A stretch of 64,000 nucleotides of DNA from Acanthosepion esculentum (taxonomy: Eukaryota; Mollusca; Cephalopoda; Sepiida; Sepiidae), in assembly GCA_964036315.1 (NCBI GenBank), contig CAXIWW010000817.1:7971501-8035500 (forward strand). The letters are read 5' to 3'. Positions 1 through 13,300 of this stretch are shown here, in pieces. A model generated the notes under the pieces. The model saw nothing but the letters and a program-made list of their open reading frames with translations. It searched no databases and was not told the DNA's origin. Position 1 is the stretch's first letter. Each line of letters opens with the position of its first letter. The position numbers and the translations under genes were made by a program.

Positions 1-1418
1 CACAAAAGAGCCAGGAGAATTCGGCTTGTAGCAGCATGAGATTTATTGTAAGGCAGTTGCCACAAAAGGGCAGGAGAAATCGGCTCGTAGCCGCCTCTGT
101 TTGCTTGTAAGGCAATTGGCACAAAACGTCAGGAGAACTGTCCTGGCTGCAGCCTGAGATTGCTTGTAAGGCAGTTTTCACAAAAGAGACAGGCGTATTC
201 GGCTTGTATCAGCCTGAGATTGCTTGTACGGCAGTTTAACAAAAGAGACAGGAGATGTCGTTTTGAAGCAGCTTGATATTACTTGTAAGGCAGTTGTCAC
301 AAATGAGACAGGAGATGTCGTTTTGTAGCAGCTTGATATTACTTGTAAGGCAGTTGTCACAAATGAGACAGGAGATGTCGATTTGTAGCGGCCTGATATT
401 AATTGTAAGGCAGTTTTCACAAAAGAGCAAGGGAAGTCGGCTCGTAGCAGCCTGACATTGCTTGTAAGGCAGTTTTCACAAAAGAGCCATGCGTATTCGG
501 CTTGTAGCAGCCTGAGATTTCTTGTAAGGCAGTTGCCACAAAAGACCCAGGAGAAGTCGGCTCGTAGCAGCCTGACATTGCTTGTAAGGCAGTTTTCACA
601 AAAGAGCCAAGAGAAGACGGCTCGTAGCAGCCTGACATTGCTTGTAAGGCAGTTGCCACAAAAGAGCCAGGAGAAATCAGCTCATAGCAGACTGGGATTG
701 CTTGTAATTCAATTGGCACAAAAAGTCAGGAGAATTGGAATAGCGGCAGCCTGAGATTACTTGTAAGGCAGTTTCACAAAAGAGCCAGGCGTATTCGGCT
801 TGTAGCAGGCTGAGATTGATTGTAAGGCAGTTTTTAAAAAAGAGGCAAAAGATGTCGTTTTGTAGCAATCAAAGATTGCTTTTAAGGCAGTTTTTAAAAA
901 ACGGACAAGAGAAGTTGCCCCGTAGACGCCTGGGATTGCTTGTAAGGCAATTTGCACAAAAGAGCCAGGAGAATTCGGCTTGCTGGAGCATGAGATTGCT
1001 TGTAAGGCAGTTGCCACAAATGAGCCAGGAGAAATCGGCTCGTAGCTGCCTGGGATTGGTTGTAAGGCAATTGGCACAAAAAGCCAGGAGACTTGGGATT
1101 GCTGCAGCCTGAGATTGCTTGTTAGGCAGTCGTCACAATAGAACCAGGAGATGTCGATTTGTAGCGGCCTGATATTACTTGTAAGGCAGCTTTCACAAAA
1201 GAGCCAAGAGAAGTCGGCTGATAGCAACCTGACATTGCTTGTAAGGCAGTTGTCACAAAAGCTCCAGGAGAATTCGGCTTGTAGCAGCCTGAGATTACTT
1301 GTAAGGCAGTTTCACAAAAGAGCCAAGAGAAGTCGGCTGGTAGCAACCTGACATTGCTTGTAAGGCAGTTGTCACAAAAGCTCCAGGAGAATTCGGCTTG
1401 CAGCAGCCTGAGATTGCT
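1..1418 (+). repeat. Satellite A, 60-bp tandem array (left copy)
   Basis: About 23 head-to-tail monomers of 60 bp. Each carries the landmarks CACAAAAGAG, CAGGAGA, CGGCTTGTAGCAGCCTGAGA and CTTGTAAGGCAGTT. Variants exist, such as monomers reading GTCGTTTTGTAGCAG with GATATTACTTG (about 260-400). Occasional 1-2 bp indels shift the phase. The array is already running at base 1, so its outer limit lies outside the window. It ends inside a monomer at ATTGCT (1413-1418), where satellite B begins. The same junction occurs inverted near 62235. Short open frames in several phases are interrupted and show no domain, so I treat the array as non-coding. Confidence 0.95.
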
Positions 1419-3996
1419 GATGGGGTGGGGGTTCGTCTGCGTGGGACTTTATGGGACTGTGACTCGTCTGCGTGGGACTTTCTGGGACTGGGGGTCGTCT
1501 GCGTGGGTCTTTCTGGGACTGTCTCCTGGGTGGGGGGTTGTCTGCGTGGGTCTTTCTGGGACTGCCTCCTGGGTGGGGAGTCGTCTGCGTGGGACTTTCT
1601 GAGACAGGGGTCCGTCTGGTGGGTCTTTCTGGGATTGTCTCCTGGGTGGGGTGTCGTCTGCCTGGGACTTTCTGGGTCTGTCTCTTGGGTGGGGGGTCGT
1701 CTTCGTGGGACTTTCTGGGACTGGGGGTCGTCTGCGTGGGACTTTCTGGGACTGTCTCCTGTCTCGGAGTCGTCTGCCTGGGACTTTCTGGGACTAGGGA
1801 TCGTCTGCGTGGGAATTTCTGGGACGGTCTCATGGATGGGGGTCGTCTGCGTCGGACTTTCTGGGACTGTGAGTCGTCACCGTGGGACTTTCTGGGACTG
1901 TCTCATGGGTTGGGGGTCGTATGCGTGGGACTTTCTGGGACTGTCCCCTGGGTGGGGGTGTCCTCTGCGTAGGACATTGTGGGACTGGGGGTCGTCTGCG
2001 TGGGACTTTCTGGGACTGGGGGTTGACCGCGTGGGACTTTCTGGGACAGTCTCCAGGGTGGGGGGTCGTCTTTTTGGGACGTTCTGGGACTGTCTCCTGG
2101 GTGGAGGGTCGTCTTCGAGGGACTTTCTCGGACTGGGGCTCGTCGGCGCGGGACTTTCTGGGACTGGGGGTCGTCTGCGTGGGACTTTCTGGGACTGTCT
2201 CCTGGGTGGGGGGTCGTCTGCGTGGGACTTTCTGGGACTGTCTCCTGGGTGGGGGGTCGTCTGCGTGGGACGATCTGGGACTGTCTCCTGGGTGGGGGGT
2301 CGTCTGCATGGGACTTTCTGGGACTGGGGGTCGTCTGCGTATGACTTTCTGGGACTGTCTCCTGGGTGGGGGGTCGTCAGTTTGGGTCTTTCTGGGACTG
2401 TCTCCTGGGTGGGGGGTCGTCTGCATGGGACTTTCTTGGACTGTGACTGGTCTGCGTGGGACATTCTGGGACTGGTGGTCGTCTGCGTGGGACTTTCTTG
2501 TACTGTCCCTGGGTTGGGGGTCGTCTGCGTGGGACTTTCTGGGACTGGGCGTTTTCTGCGTGGGACTTTCTGGGACTGTCTCCTGTGTGGGCGGTCGTCT
2601 GCGTGGGACTTTCTGGGACTGGGTTCGTCTGCGTGGGACTTTCTGGGACTGTCTCCTGGGTGGGCGGTCGTCTGCGTGGGACTTTCTGGGACTGGGTTCG
2701 TCTGCGTAGGTCTTTCTGGGACTCTCTCCTGGGTGGGGGTCGTCTGCGTGGGATATCTGGGACTGTCTACTGGGTGGGTGCCGTCTGCATGGGACTTTCT
2801 GGGACTGGGGTTCGTCTGCGTGGGACTTTCTGGGACTGCCTCCTGGGTGGGCGGTCGTCTGCGTGGGACTTTCTGGGACTGGGTTCGTCTGCGTGGGTCT
2901 TTCTGGGACTGTCTCCTGGGTGAGAGTCGTCTTCGTGGGACTTTCTGGGACTGTCTCCTGGGTGGGGAGTCGTCTGCGTGGGACTTTCTGGGACTGGGGG
3001 TCGTCTGCATGGGTCTTCCTCGGACTGTCTCCTGGGTGTGGTGTTGTCTACGTGGGACATTCTGTGACTGTCTCCTGGGTGGGGGGTCGTCTGCGTGGGA
3101 CTTTCTTGGACTGGGGGTCGTCTGCGTGGGACTTTCTGGGACTGTCTACTGGGTGGGGGTCGTCTGCGTGGGACTTTCTGGGACTGTCTCCTGGGTGGGA
3201 GGTCGTCTGCGTGGGACTTTCTGGGACTGTCTCCTGGGTGGATAGTCGTCTGTGTGAGACTTTCTGAGACAGGGGTTCGTCTGCGTGGGTCTTTCTGGTA
3301 CTGACTCCTGGGTGGTGTTTCTTCTGCGTGGGACTTTCTGGGACTGTCTCCTTTCTGCGTAGGACTTTGTGGGACTGGTGGTCGTCTGCGTGGGACATTC
3401 TGGGATTGGGTGTCGTCTGCGTGGGACTTTCTGGGACTGTTTCCTGGGCGGGGAGTAGTCTGCGTGGGACTTTCTGAGACAGGGGGTCGTCTGCGTGGGT
3501 CTTTCTGGTTCTCTCTCCTGGTTGGGTGGGTCCTCTCAGTGGGACTTTCTGGGACTGTCTCCTGGGTGGAGAGTCCACTGCGTGGGATTTTCTGGGACTG
3601 GGGTCGTCTGCGTGGGACTTTCTGGGACAGGGTGTCTTCTGCGTGGGACTTTCTGGGACTAGGTGTCGTCTGCGTGGGAATTTCTGGTAATGTCTCCTTG
3701 GTTGGGGGCGTCTGCGTGGGACTTTCTGGGACAGTGGGTCGTCTCCGTGGGACTTTCTGGGACTGTCTCATGGGTGGGGGGGTCGTCTGCGTGGGATTTT
3801 CTGGGACTGTCTCCTTGGTGGGGGGGTCGTCTGCGTAGGACATTGTGGGACTGGTGGTCGTGTGCGTGGGACTTTCTGGGACTGGGGGTCGTCTGCGTGT
3901 TACTTTCTGGGACTGTCTCCTGGGTGGGGGGGGGGTCTTCTGTATGGGACTTTCTTGGACTCGGGGTCGTCTGCGTGGGTCTTTCTTGGACTCTCT
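1419..3996 (+). repeat. Unduplicated outer part of satellite B
   Basis: This is the 2.6 kb of B between the A/B junction and the left edge of the 10,786-bp duplication. It opens with GATGGGGTGGGGGTTCGTC directly after the truncated A monomer. Its first 1.1 kb (to about 2510) is the inverted counterpart of the unit present three times at 58.4-62.0 kb. A shared private phrase is CTTGTACTGTCCCTGGG near 2500. The remainder corresponds to about 57.1-58.4 kb on the right. Nothing other than satellite monomers is visible. Confidence 0.8.
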
Positions 3997-6900
3997 CCTG
4001 GGTGGGGAGTCGTCTGCGTGGGACTTTCTGGGACTGGGGCCGTCTGCGTGGGTCTTTCTGTGACTGTCTCTTGGGTGGGGGTTCGTCTGCGTGGGACTTT
4101 CTGGGTCTGTCTCCTGCGTGGGAGGTCGTCTGCTTGGGACTTTCAGGGACTGGGTGTCGTCTGCGTGGGAGTTTCTGGGACAGTCTCCTGGGTGGGGCTC
4201 GTCGGCGTGGGATTTTCTGGGACTGGGGGCGTCTGAGTGAAACTTTCTGGGACTGTGGGTCGTCTCCGTGGGACTTTCTTGGACTGTCTCATGGGTGGGG
4301 GGTCGTCTGCGTGGGACTTTCTGGGACTGTCTACTTGGTGGGGGGGTCGTCTGCGTAGGACATTGTGGGACTGGTGGTCGTGTGCGTGGGACTTTCTGGG
4401 ACTGGTGGTCGTCTGCGTGTTACTTTCTGGGACTGTCTCCTGGGTGGGGGGTCGTCTGTATGGGACATTCTTGGACTCGGGGTCGTCTGCGTGGGTCTTT
4501 CTTGGACTCTCTCCATGGTGGGGGGTCGTCTGCGTGGGACTTTCTGGGACTGTCTCCTGGGTGGGGAGTCGTCTGCGTGGGACTTTCTGGGACTGGGGTC
4601 GTCTGCGTGGGTCTTTCTGGGACTGTCTCCTGGGTGGGGGTTCGTCTGCGTGGGACTTTCTGGGACTGTCTCCTGGGTGGGTAGTCGTCTGCTTGGGACT
4701 TTCTGAGACAGGGGGTCGTCTGCGTGGGTCTTTCTGGTACAGACTCCTGGGTGGGGGTCCGTCTGCGTGGGACTTTCTGGGACTGTCTCCTTTGTGGAGG
4801 GTCCTCTGCGTGGGATTTTTTGGGTCTGGGTGTCGTCTGCGTGGGACTTTCTGGGACAGGGGGTCTTCTGCGTGGGACTTTCTGGGACTGGGTTTCGTCT
4901 TCGTGGGACATTCTGGGACTGGGGGTTGTCTGCGTGGGACTTTCAGGGACTCTCTTCTGGGTGGGGGATCGTCTGCGTGGGACTTTCTGGGACTGTCTCC
5001 TTGGTGGGGGGCGTCTGCGTGGGACATTCTGGGACTGTGGGTCGTCTGCGTGGGACTTTCTGGGACTGTCTCCTTGGTGGGGGCCGTCTGCGTGGGACTT
5101 TGTGGGACTGGTGGTCGTCTGCGTGGGACTTTCTTGGACTGGGGGTCGTCTGCGTGTTACTTTCTGGGACTGTCTCCTGGGTGGGGGGTCGTCTGTATGG
5201 GACTTTCTAGGACTCGGGGTCGTCTGCGTGGATCTTTTTTGGACTCTCTCCTGGGTGGGGCGTCGTCTGTGTGGGACTTTCTGGGACTGTCTCCTGGGTG
5301 GGGATTCGTCTGCCTGGGACTTTCTGAGACTGGGTGTCATCTGCGTGGTAGTTTCTGGGACTGTCTCCTGGGTGGGGGTCGTCTGCGTGGGACTATCTGG
5401 GACTGAGGATTGTCTGCGTGGGACTTACAGGGACTCTCTTCTGGGTGGGGGATCGTCTGCGTGGGACTTTCTGGGACTGTCTCCTTGGTGGGGGGCGTCT
5501 GCGTGCGACATTCTGGGACTGTGGGTCGTCTGCGTGGGACATTCTGGGACTGTCTCCTGGGTGGGGGGTCGTCTGCGTGGGACTTTGTGGTACTGGTGGT
5601 CGTCTGCGTTGGACTTTCTCGGACTGGGGGTCGTCTGCGTGTTACTTTCTGGGACAGTCTCCTGCGTGGGGGGTCGTCTGTATGGGACTTTCTTGGACTC
5701 GGGGTCGTCTGCGTGGGTCTTTCTTGGACTCTCTCCTTGGTGGGGGGTCGTCTGCGTGGGACTTTCTGGGACTGTCTCCTGGGTGGGGAGTCGTCTGCGT
5801 GGGACTTTCTGGGACTGGGGTCGTCTGCGTGGGTCTTTCTGGGACTGTCTCCTCGGTGGGGGTTCGTCTGCGTGGGACTTCCTGGGACTGTCTCCTGCGT
5901 GGGAGGTCGTCATCTTGGGACTTTCAGGGACTGGGTGTCGTCTGCGTGGGAGTTTCTGGGACAGTCTCCTGGGTGGCGTTCGTCTGCGTGGGACTTTCTG
6001 GGACTGGGGGTCGTCTGCGTGGGACTTTCTGGGACTGTCTCCTGGGTTGGGGGTAGTCTGCGTGGGACTTTTTGGGACTGTCACCTGAGTGGAGGGTCCT
6101 CTGCGTGGGATTTTTTGGGACTGGGTGTCGTCTGCGTGGGACTTTCTGGGACAGGGGGTCTTCTGCGTGGGACTTTCTGGGACTGTCTCCTGGGTGGGGG
6201 GTCGTCTGTATGGGACTTTCTAGGACTCGGGGTCGTCTGCGTGGATCTTTTTTGGACTCTCTCCTGGGTGGGGCGTCGTCTGCGTGGGACTTTCTGGGAC
6301 AGTCTCCTGGGTGGGGATTCGTCTGCCTGGGACTTTCTGAGAAAGGGTGTCATCTGCGTGGTAGTTTCTGGGACTGTCTCCTGGGTGGGGGTCGTCTGCG
6401 TGGGACTTTCTGGCACTGGGCTCCTCTGCGTGGGACTTTCTGGGACTTTCTCCTGGGTGGGGGTTCGTCTGCGTGGGACTTTCTGGGACTGTCTCCTTTG
6501 TGGAGGGTCCTCTGCGTGGGATTTTTTGGGACTGGGAGTCGTCTGCGTGGGACTTTCTGGGACAGGGGGTCTTCTGCTTGGGACTTTCTGGGACTGGGGT
6601 TCGTCTTCGTGGGACATTCTGGGACTGGGGGTTGTCTGCGTGGGACTTTCAGGGACTCTCTTCTGGGTGGGGGATAGTCTGCGTGGGACTTTCTGGGACT
6701 GTCTCCTTGGTGGGGGGCGTCTGCGTTGGACATTCTGGGACTGTGGGTCGTCTGCGTGGGACTTTCTGGGACTGTCTCCTTGGTGGGGGCCGTCTGCGTG
6801 GGAATTTGTGGGACTGGTGGTCGTCTGCGTGGGACTTTCTTGGACTGGGGGTCGTCTGCGTGTTACTTTCTGGGACTGTCTCCTGGGTGGGGGGTCTTCT

Positions 6901-9689
6901 GTATGGGACTTTCTAGGACTCGGGGTCGTCTGCGTGGATCTTTTTTGGACTCTCTCCTGGGTGGGGCGTCGTCTGCGTGGGACTCTCTGGGACTGTCTCC
7001 TGGGTGGGGATTCGTCTGCCTGGGACTTTCTGAGACTGGGTGTCATCTGCGTGGTAGTTTCTGGGACTGTCTCCAGGGTGGGGGTCGTCTGCGTGGGACT
7101 TTCTGGGACTGGGCTCCTCTGCGTGGGACTTTCTCCTGGGTGGGGGTTCGTTTGCGTGGGACTTTCTGGGACTGTCTCCTGCGTGGGAGGTCGTCTGCTT
7201 GGGACTTTCATGGACTGGGTGTCGTCTGCGTGTGACTTTCTGGGACTGTCTCCTGGGTGGGGGTCGTCTGCCTGGGACTATCTGGGACTGGGGGTTGTCT
7301 GCGTGGGACTTTCAGGGACTCTCTTCTGGGTGGGGGATCGTCTGCGTGGGACTTTCTGGGACTGTCTCCTTGGTGGGGGGGCGTCTGCGTGCGACATTCT
7401 GGGACTGTGGGTCGTCTGCGTGGGACATTCTGGGACTGTCTCCTGGTTGGGGGGTCGTCTGCGTGGGACTTTGTGGTACTGGTGGTCGTCTGCGTTGGAC
7501 TTTCTGGGACTGGGGGTCGTCTGCGTGTTACTTTTTGGGACAGTCTCCTGGGTGGGGGGTCGTCTGCGTGGGACTTTCTGGGACTGTCTCCTGGGTGGGT
7601 AGTCGTCTGCTTGGGACTTTCTGAGAGAGGGGGTCGTCTGCGTGGGTCTTTCTGGTACAGACTCCTGGGTGGAGGTCCGTCTGCGTGGGAATTTTTGGGA
7701 CTGTCACCTGAGTGGAGGGTCCTCTGCGTGGGATTTTTTGGGACTGGGTGTCGTCTGCGTGGGACTTTCTGGGACAGGGGGTCTTCTGCGTGGGACTTTC
7801 TGGGACAGGGGTTCGTCTTCGTGGGACATTCTGGGACTGGGGGTTGTCTGCGTGGGACTTTCAGGGACTCTCTTCTGGGTGGGGGATCGTCTGCGTGGGA
7901 CTTTCTGGGACTGTCTCCTTGGTGGGGGGCGTCTGCGTGGGACATTCTTGGACTGTGGGTCGTCTGCGTGGGAATTTCTGGGACTGTCTCCTGGGTGGGG
8001 GCCGTCTGCGTGGGACTTTGTGGGACTGGTGGTCGTCTGCGTGGGACTTTCTGGGACTGGTGGTCGTCTGCGTGTTACTTTCTGGGACTGTCTCCTGGGT
8101 GGGGGGTCGTCTGTATGGGACTTTCTAGGACTCGGGGTCATCTGCGTGGATCTTTTTTGGACTCTCTCCTGGGTGGGGAGTCGTCTGCGTGGGACTTTCT
8201 GGGACTGTCTCCTGGGTGGGGATTCGTCTGCCTGGGACTTTCTGAGACTGGGTGTCATCTGCGTGGTAGTTTCTGGGACTGTCTCCTGGGTGGGGGTCGT
8301 CTGCGTGGGACTTTCTGGGACTGGGCTCCTCTGCGTGGGACTTTCTGGGACTTTCTCCTGGGTGGGGGTTCGTCTGCGTGGGACTTTCTGGGACTGTCTC
8401 CTGCGTGGGAGGTTGTCTGCTTGGGACTTTCAGGGACTCGGTGTCGTCTGCGTGGGACTTTCTGGGACTGTCTCCTGGGTGGGGGTCGTCTGCGTGGGAC
8501 TTTCTGGGACTGGGCTCGTCTGCGTGGGACTTTCTTGGACTGTCTCCTCGGTGGGGAGTCGTCTGCGTGGGACTATCTGGGACTGGGGGTTGTCTGCGTG
8601 GGACTTTCAGGGACTCTCTTCTGGTTGGGGGATCGTCTGCGTGGGACTTTCTGGGACTGTCTCCTTGGTGGGGGGCGTCTCCGTGCGACATTCTGGGACT
8701 GTGGGTCGTCTGCGTGGGACATTCTGGGACTGTCTCCTGGGTGGGGGGTCGTCTGCGTGGGACTTTGTGGTACTGGTGGTCGTCTGCGTGTTACTTTCTG
8801 GGACAGTCTCCTGGGTGGGGGGTCGTCTGTATGGGACTTTCTAGGACTCGGTGTCGTCTGCGTGGATCTTTTTTGGACTCTCTCCTGGGTGGGGCGTTGT
8901 CTGCGTGGGACTTTCTGGGACTGTCTCCTGTGTGGGGATTCTTCTGCCTGGGACTTTCTGAGACTGGGTGTCATCTGCGTTGTAGTTTCAGGGACTGTAT
9001 CCTGGGTGGGGGTCGTCTGCATGGGACTTTCTGGGACTGGGCTCGTCTGCGTGGGACTTTCTGGGACTTTCTCCTGGGTGGGGGGTCGTCTGCGTGGGAC
9101 TTTCTGGGACTGTCTCCTGGGTGGGGAGTCGTCTGCGTGGGACTTTCTGGGACTGGGGTCGTCTGCGTGGGTCTTTCTGGGACTGTCTCCTGGGTGGGGG
9201 TTCGTCTGCGTGGGACTTTCTGGGACAGTCTCCTGGGTGGGGTTCGTCTGCGTGGGACTTTCTGGGACTGGGGGTTGTCTGCGTGGGACTTACTGGGACA
9301 GTGGGTCGTCTCCGTGGGACTTTCTGCGACTGTCTCATGGGTGGGGGGGTCGTCTGCGTGGGACTTTCTGGGACTGTCTCCTTGGTGGGGGGGTCGTCTG
9401 CGTAGGTCATTGTGTTACTGGTGGTCGTGTGCGTGGGACTTTCTGGGACTGGTGGTCGTCTGCGTGTTACTTTCTGAGACTGTCTCCTGGGTGGGGGGTC
9501 GTCTGTATGGGACTTTCTTGGACTCGGGGTCGTCTGCGTGGGTCTTTCTTGGACTCTCTCCTGGGTGGGGGGTCGTCTGCCTGGGACTTCCTGGGACAGT
9601 CTCCTGGGTAGTGTTCGTCCGCGTGGGACTTTCTGGGACTGGGGGTCGTCTGCGTGGGACTTTCTGGGACTGTCTCCTGGGTGGGGAGT

Positions 9690-12600
9690 CGTCTGCGTGG
9701 GATATCTAGGACTGTCTCCTGGGTGGGGGGTCGTCTGCATGGGACTTTCTGTGACTGTGGGTCTTCTGCGCATACATTCTGGGACTGTCTCCTGGGTGGG
9801 GGGTCGTCTGCGTCGGATTTTGTGGGATTGGGTGTAGTCTGCGTGGGACTTTCTGGGACTGGGGGTCGTCTGCGTGGGTCATTCTGGGACTCTCTCCTGG
9901 GTGGGGGGTCGTCTGCGTGGGACATTCTGGGACTGTTTCCTGGGTGGGGCCTCGTTTGCGTGGGACTTTCTGGGACTGGGGGTCGTCTGCGTGGGACTTT
10001 CTGGGACAGTCTCCTGGGTGCGGTGTCGTCTGAGAGGGACTTTGTGGGACTGGGGGTCTTCTGCGTGGGACTTTCTGGGACTGGGGTTCGTCTGCGTGGG
10101 ACTTTCTGGGACTGTCTCCTGGGTGAGGGTCGTCTCCCTGGGATATCTAGGACTGTCTCCTGGGTGGGGGGTCGTCTGCATGGGATTTTCTGGGACTGGG
10201 GGTCTTTTGCGTGGGACTTTCTGGGACTGTCTCCTGCGTGGGGGGTCGTCTGCGTGGGACATTCTTGGACTGGGGCTCGTCTGCGTGTGGCTTTCTGGGA
10301 CTGTCTCCTGGGTGGGTGGTCGTCTGCGTGGGATATCTAGGACTGTCTCCTGGGTGTGGGGTCGTCTGCATGGGACTTTCTGGAACTGTGGTTCTTCTGC
10401 GTGGGACTTTCTGGGACTGTCTCCTGGGTGGGGGTCGTCTGCGTGGGATATCTAGGACTGTCTCCTGGGTGGGGGGTCGTCTGCATGGGTCTTTCTGGTA
10501 CAGTCTCCTGGGTGCGGTGTCGTCTGCGTGGGATTTTGTGGGATTGGGGGTCGTCTGCGTGGGACATTCTGGGACTGGGGGTCGTCTGCGTGGGTCTTTC
10601 TGGGACAGTCTCCTGGGTGCGGTGTCGTCTGCGTGGGACTTTTTGGGACTGGGGGTCTTCTGCGTGGGACTTTCTTGGACTGGGGGTCGTCTGCGTGGGA
10701 CTTTCTGGGACTGTCTCCTGGTTGGGGGGTCGTCTTTTTGGGACTTTCTGTGACTGTCTCCTGGGTGGGGGTCGTCTGCGAGGGACTTTCTGGGACTGTC
10801 TCCTGGGTGAGGGCTCGACTGCGTGGGACTTTCTGGGACTGTCTCCTGGGTTGGGGTCGTCTGCATGGGACTGTCTGGGACTGGGGGTCTTTTGCCTAGG
10901 ACTTTCTGGGACTGTCTCCTGCGTGGGGTGTCGTCTGCGTGGGACTTTCTTGGACTGTCTCCTGGGTGGTGGTCGTCTGCGTGGGACTTTCTGGGACTGG
11001 GGGTCGTCTGCGTGGGACTTTCTGGGACTGTCTCCTGGGTGGGGGGTCGTCTGCGTGGGACTTTCTGTGACTGTCTCCTGGGTGGGTGTTCGTCTGCGTG
11101 GGATTTTCTGGGACTGGGGGTCGTCTGCGTGGGACTTGCTGGGACACTCTCCTGTCTGGCTTCTGGGTGTGGGGTCGTCTGCGTGGGATATCTAAGACTG
11201 TCTCCTGGGTGCGGTGTCGTCTGCATGGGACTTTCTGGGACTGGGTGTCGTCTGCATGGGTCTTTCTGGTACAGTCTCCTGGGTGCGGTGTCGTCTGCGT
11301 GGGATTTTGTGGGACTGGGGGTCATCTCCGTGGGACTTTCTGGGATTGGGGGTCGTCTGCGTGGGACTTCCTGGGACTGTCTCCTGGGTGGGGGGTCGAC
11401 TGCGTGGGACTTTCTGGGACTGGGGGTCGTCTGCGTGGGTCTTTCTTGGACTGGAGGTCTTCTCCGTGGGACTTTGTGGGAGTGTCTCCTGGGTGGGTGT
11501 CGTCTGTTTTGGACTTTCCGGGACTGTCTCCTGGGTGGGGGCTCGTCTGCGTGGGACTTTCTGGGACTGTCTCCTGGGTGGGGGTCGTCTGCGTGGGATA
11601 TCTAGGACTGTCTCCTTGGTGGAGGGTCGTCTGCATGGGATTTTCTGGGACTGGGGGTCTTTTGCGTGGGAATTTCTGGGACTGTCTCCTGCGTGGGGGG
11701 TCTTCTGCGTGGGACTTTCTTGGACTGGGGCTCATCTGCGTGGGACTTTCTGGGAATGTCTACTGGGTTGGGGGTCGTCTTCGTGGGATATCTAGGACTG
11801 TCTCCTGGGTGGTGGGTCGTCTGCATGGGACTTTCTGGAACTGTGGGTCTTCCGCGTGGGACTTTCTTGGACTGGCTCTTGGGTGGGGGGTCGTCTGCGT
11901 GGGACTTTCTGGAACTGTCTCGTGGGTGGGGGGTCGTCTGCGTGGGACTTTCTGGGACTGTCTCCTGGGTGGGTGTCGTCTGCGTGGGATTTTCTGGGAC
12001 TGTCTCCTGTCTGGGGGTCGTCAGCGTGGGACTTTCTGTGACTGTCTCCTGGGTGGTGATCGTCTGCGTGGGATATCTAGGACAGTCTCCTGGGTGGAGG
12101 TTCGTCTTCATGGGACTTTCTGGGACTGGGGGTCTTTTGCGTGGGACTTTCTGGGACTGTCTCCTGCGTGGGGGGTCGTCTGCGTCGGACTTTCAGGGAC
12201 TGGGTGTCGTCTGCGTGGGACTTTCTGGGACTGTCTCGTGGGTGGGGGGTCGTCTGAGTGGGACTTTCTGGGACTGTCTCCTGGGTGGGTGTTCGTCTGC
12301 GTGGGATTTTCTGGGATTGAGGGTCGTCTGCGTGGGACATGCTGGCACACTCTCCTGTCTGGGGGTCGTCTGCCTGGGACTTTCTGGGACTGTCTCCTGG
12401 GTGGGGGTCGTCTGCGTGGGATATCTAGGACTGTCTCCTGGGTGGGGTGTCGTCTGCATGGGACTTTCTGGGACTGGGGGTTGTCTGCATGGGTCTTTCT
12501 GGTACAGTCTCTTGCGTGCGGTGTCGTCTGCGTGGGATTTTGTGGGATTGGGGGTCGTCTGCGTAGGTCTTTATGGGACTGGGTGTCGACTGCGTGGGTC

Positions 12601-13300
12601 ATTCTGGGACTCTCTCCTGGGTGGGGGGTCGTCTGCGTGGGACATTCTGGGACTGTTTCCTGGGTGGGGGCTCGTCTGCGTTGGACTTTCTGGGACTGGG
12701 GTTCGTCTGCGTGGGTCTTTCTGGGACAGTCTCCTGGGTGCGGTGTCGTCTGCGTGTGACTTTGTGGGACTGGGGGTCTTCTGCGTGTGACTTTCTGGGA
12801 CTGTCTCCTGGGTGGGGGTCGTCTGTTTGGGACTTTCTGGGACTGTCTCCTGGGTCGGGGTCGTCTGCGTGGGACTTTCTGGGATTGTCTCCTGGCTGGG
12901 GGTCTTCTGCATGGGACTAACTGGGACTGTCTCCTGGGTGGGGGGTCGTCTGCGTGGGACTTGCTGGGACACTCTCCTGTCTGGGCGTCGTCTGCGTGGG
13001 ACTTTCTTGGACTGGGCGTCGTCTGCGTGGGACTTTCTTGGACTGTCTCCTGGGTGGGGGGTCGTCTGAGTGGGACTTTCTGGGACTGTCTCCTGGGTGG
13101 GTGTTCGTCTGCGTGGGATTTTCTGGGATTGAGGGTCGTCTGCGTGGGACATGCTGGCACACTCTCCTGTCTGGGGGTCGTCTGCGTGGGACTTTCTGGG
13201 ACTGTCTCCTGGGTGGGGGTCGTCTGCGTGGGATATCTAGGACTGTCTCCTGGGTGGGGTGTCGTCTGCATGGGACTTTCTGGGACTGGGGGTTGTCTGC
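9690..13300 (+). repeat. GATATC-bearing higher-order block of satellite B
   Basis: In this block many long monomers read GGGATATCTAGGACTGTC instead of the usual GGGACTTTCTGGGACTG, followed by a monomer with GTCTGCATGGG. Instances occur near 9.70, 10.14, 10.33, 10.45, 11.19 (variant), 11.60, 11.79, 12.07, 12.42 and 13.23 kb. This defines a separate higher-order subfamily. It is repeated 10,786 bp downstream (about 20.5-24.1 kb). In the right arm only single related monomers are seen (about 55.3 and 58.11 kb), so the block is essentially specific to the left arm. Confidence 0.75.

Noticed and set aside
1..1418. CRISPR-like array of regular repeats
   Set aside because: The 60-bp units are contiguous and whole-unit related. 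There are no unique spacers between conserved repeats, and the context is eukaryotic satellite DNA.
6081..7211. Proline/serine/arginine-rich reverse-strand frames resembling SR-type or mucin-like proteins
   Set aside because: They are simply the reverse complement of the same 31/43-bp repeat. The composition follows from the DNA skew, and the phases rotate as on the other strand.
7257..9611. Open frame of 784 codons on the + strand, and many others of 200-730 codons in B and B'
   Set aside because: The translation cycles among three phase motifs (LRGTFWD, SSAWDFLGL, VCVGLSGT) because monomer lengths are 1 modulo 3. Equally long frames exist on the opposite strand. There is no domain, no codon bias and no non-repeat sequence.
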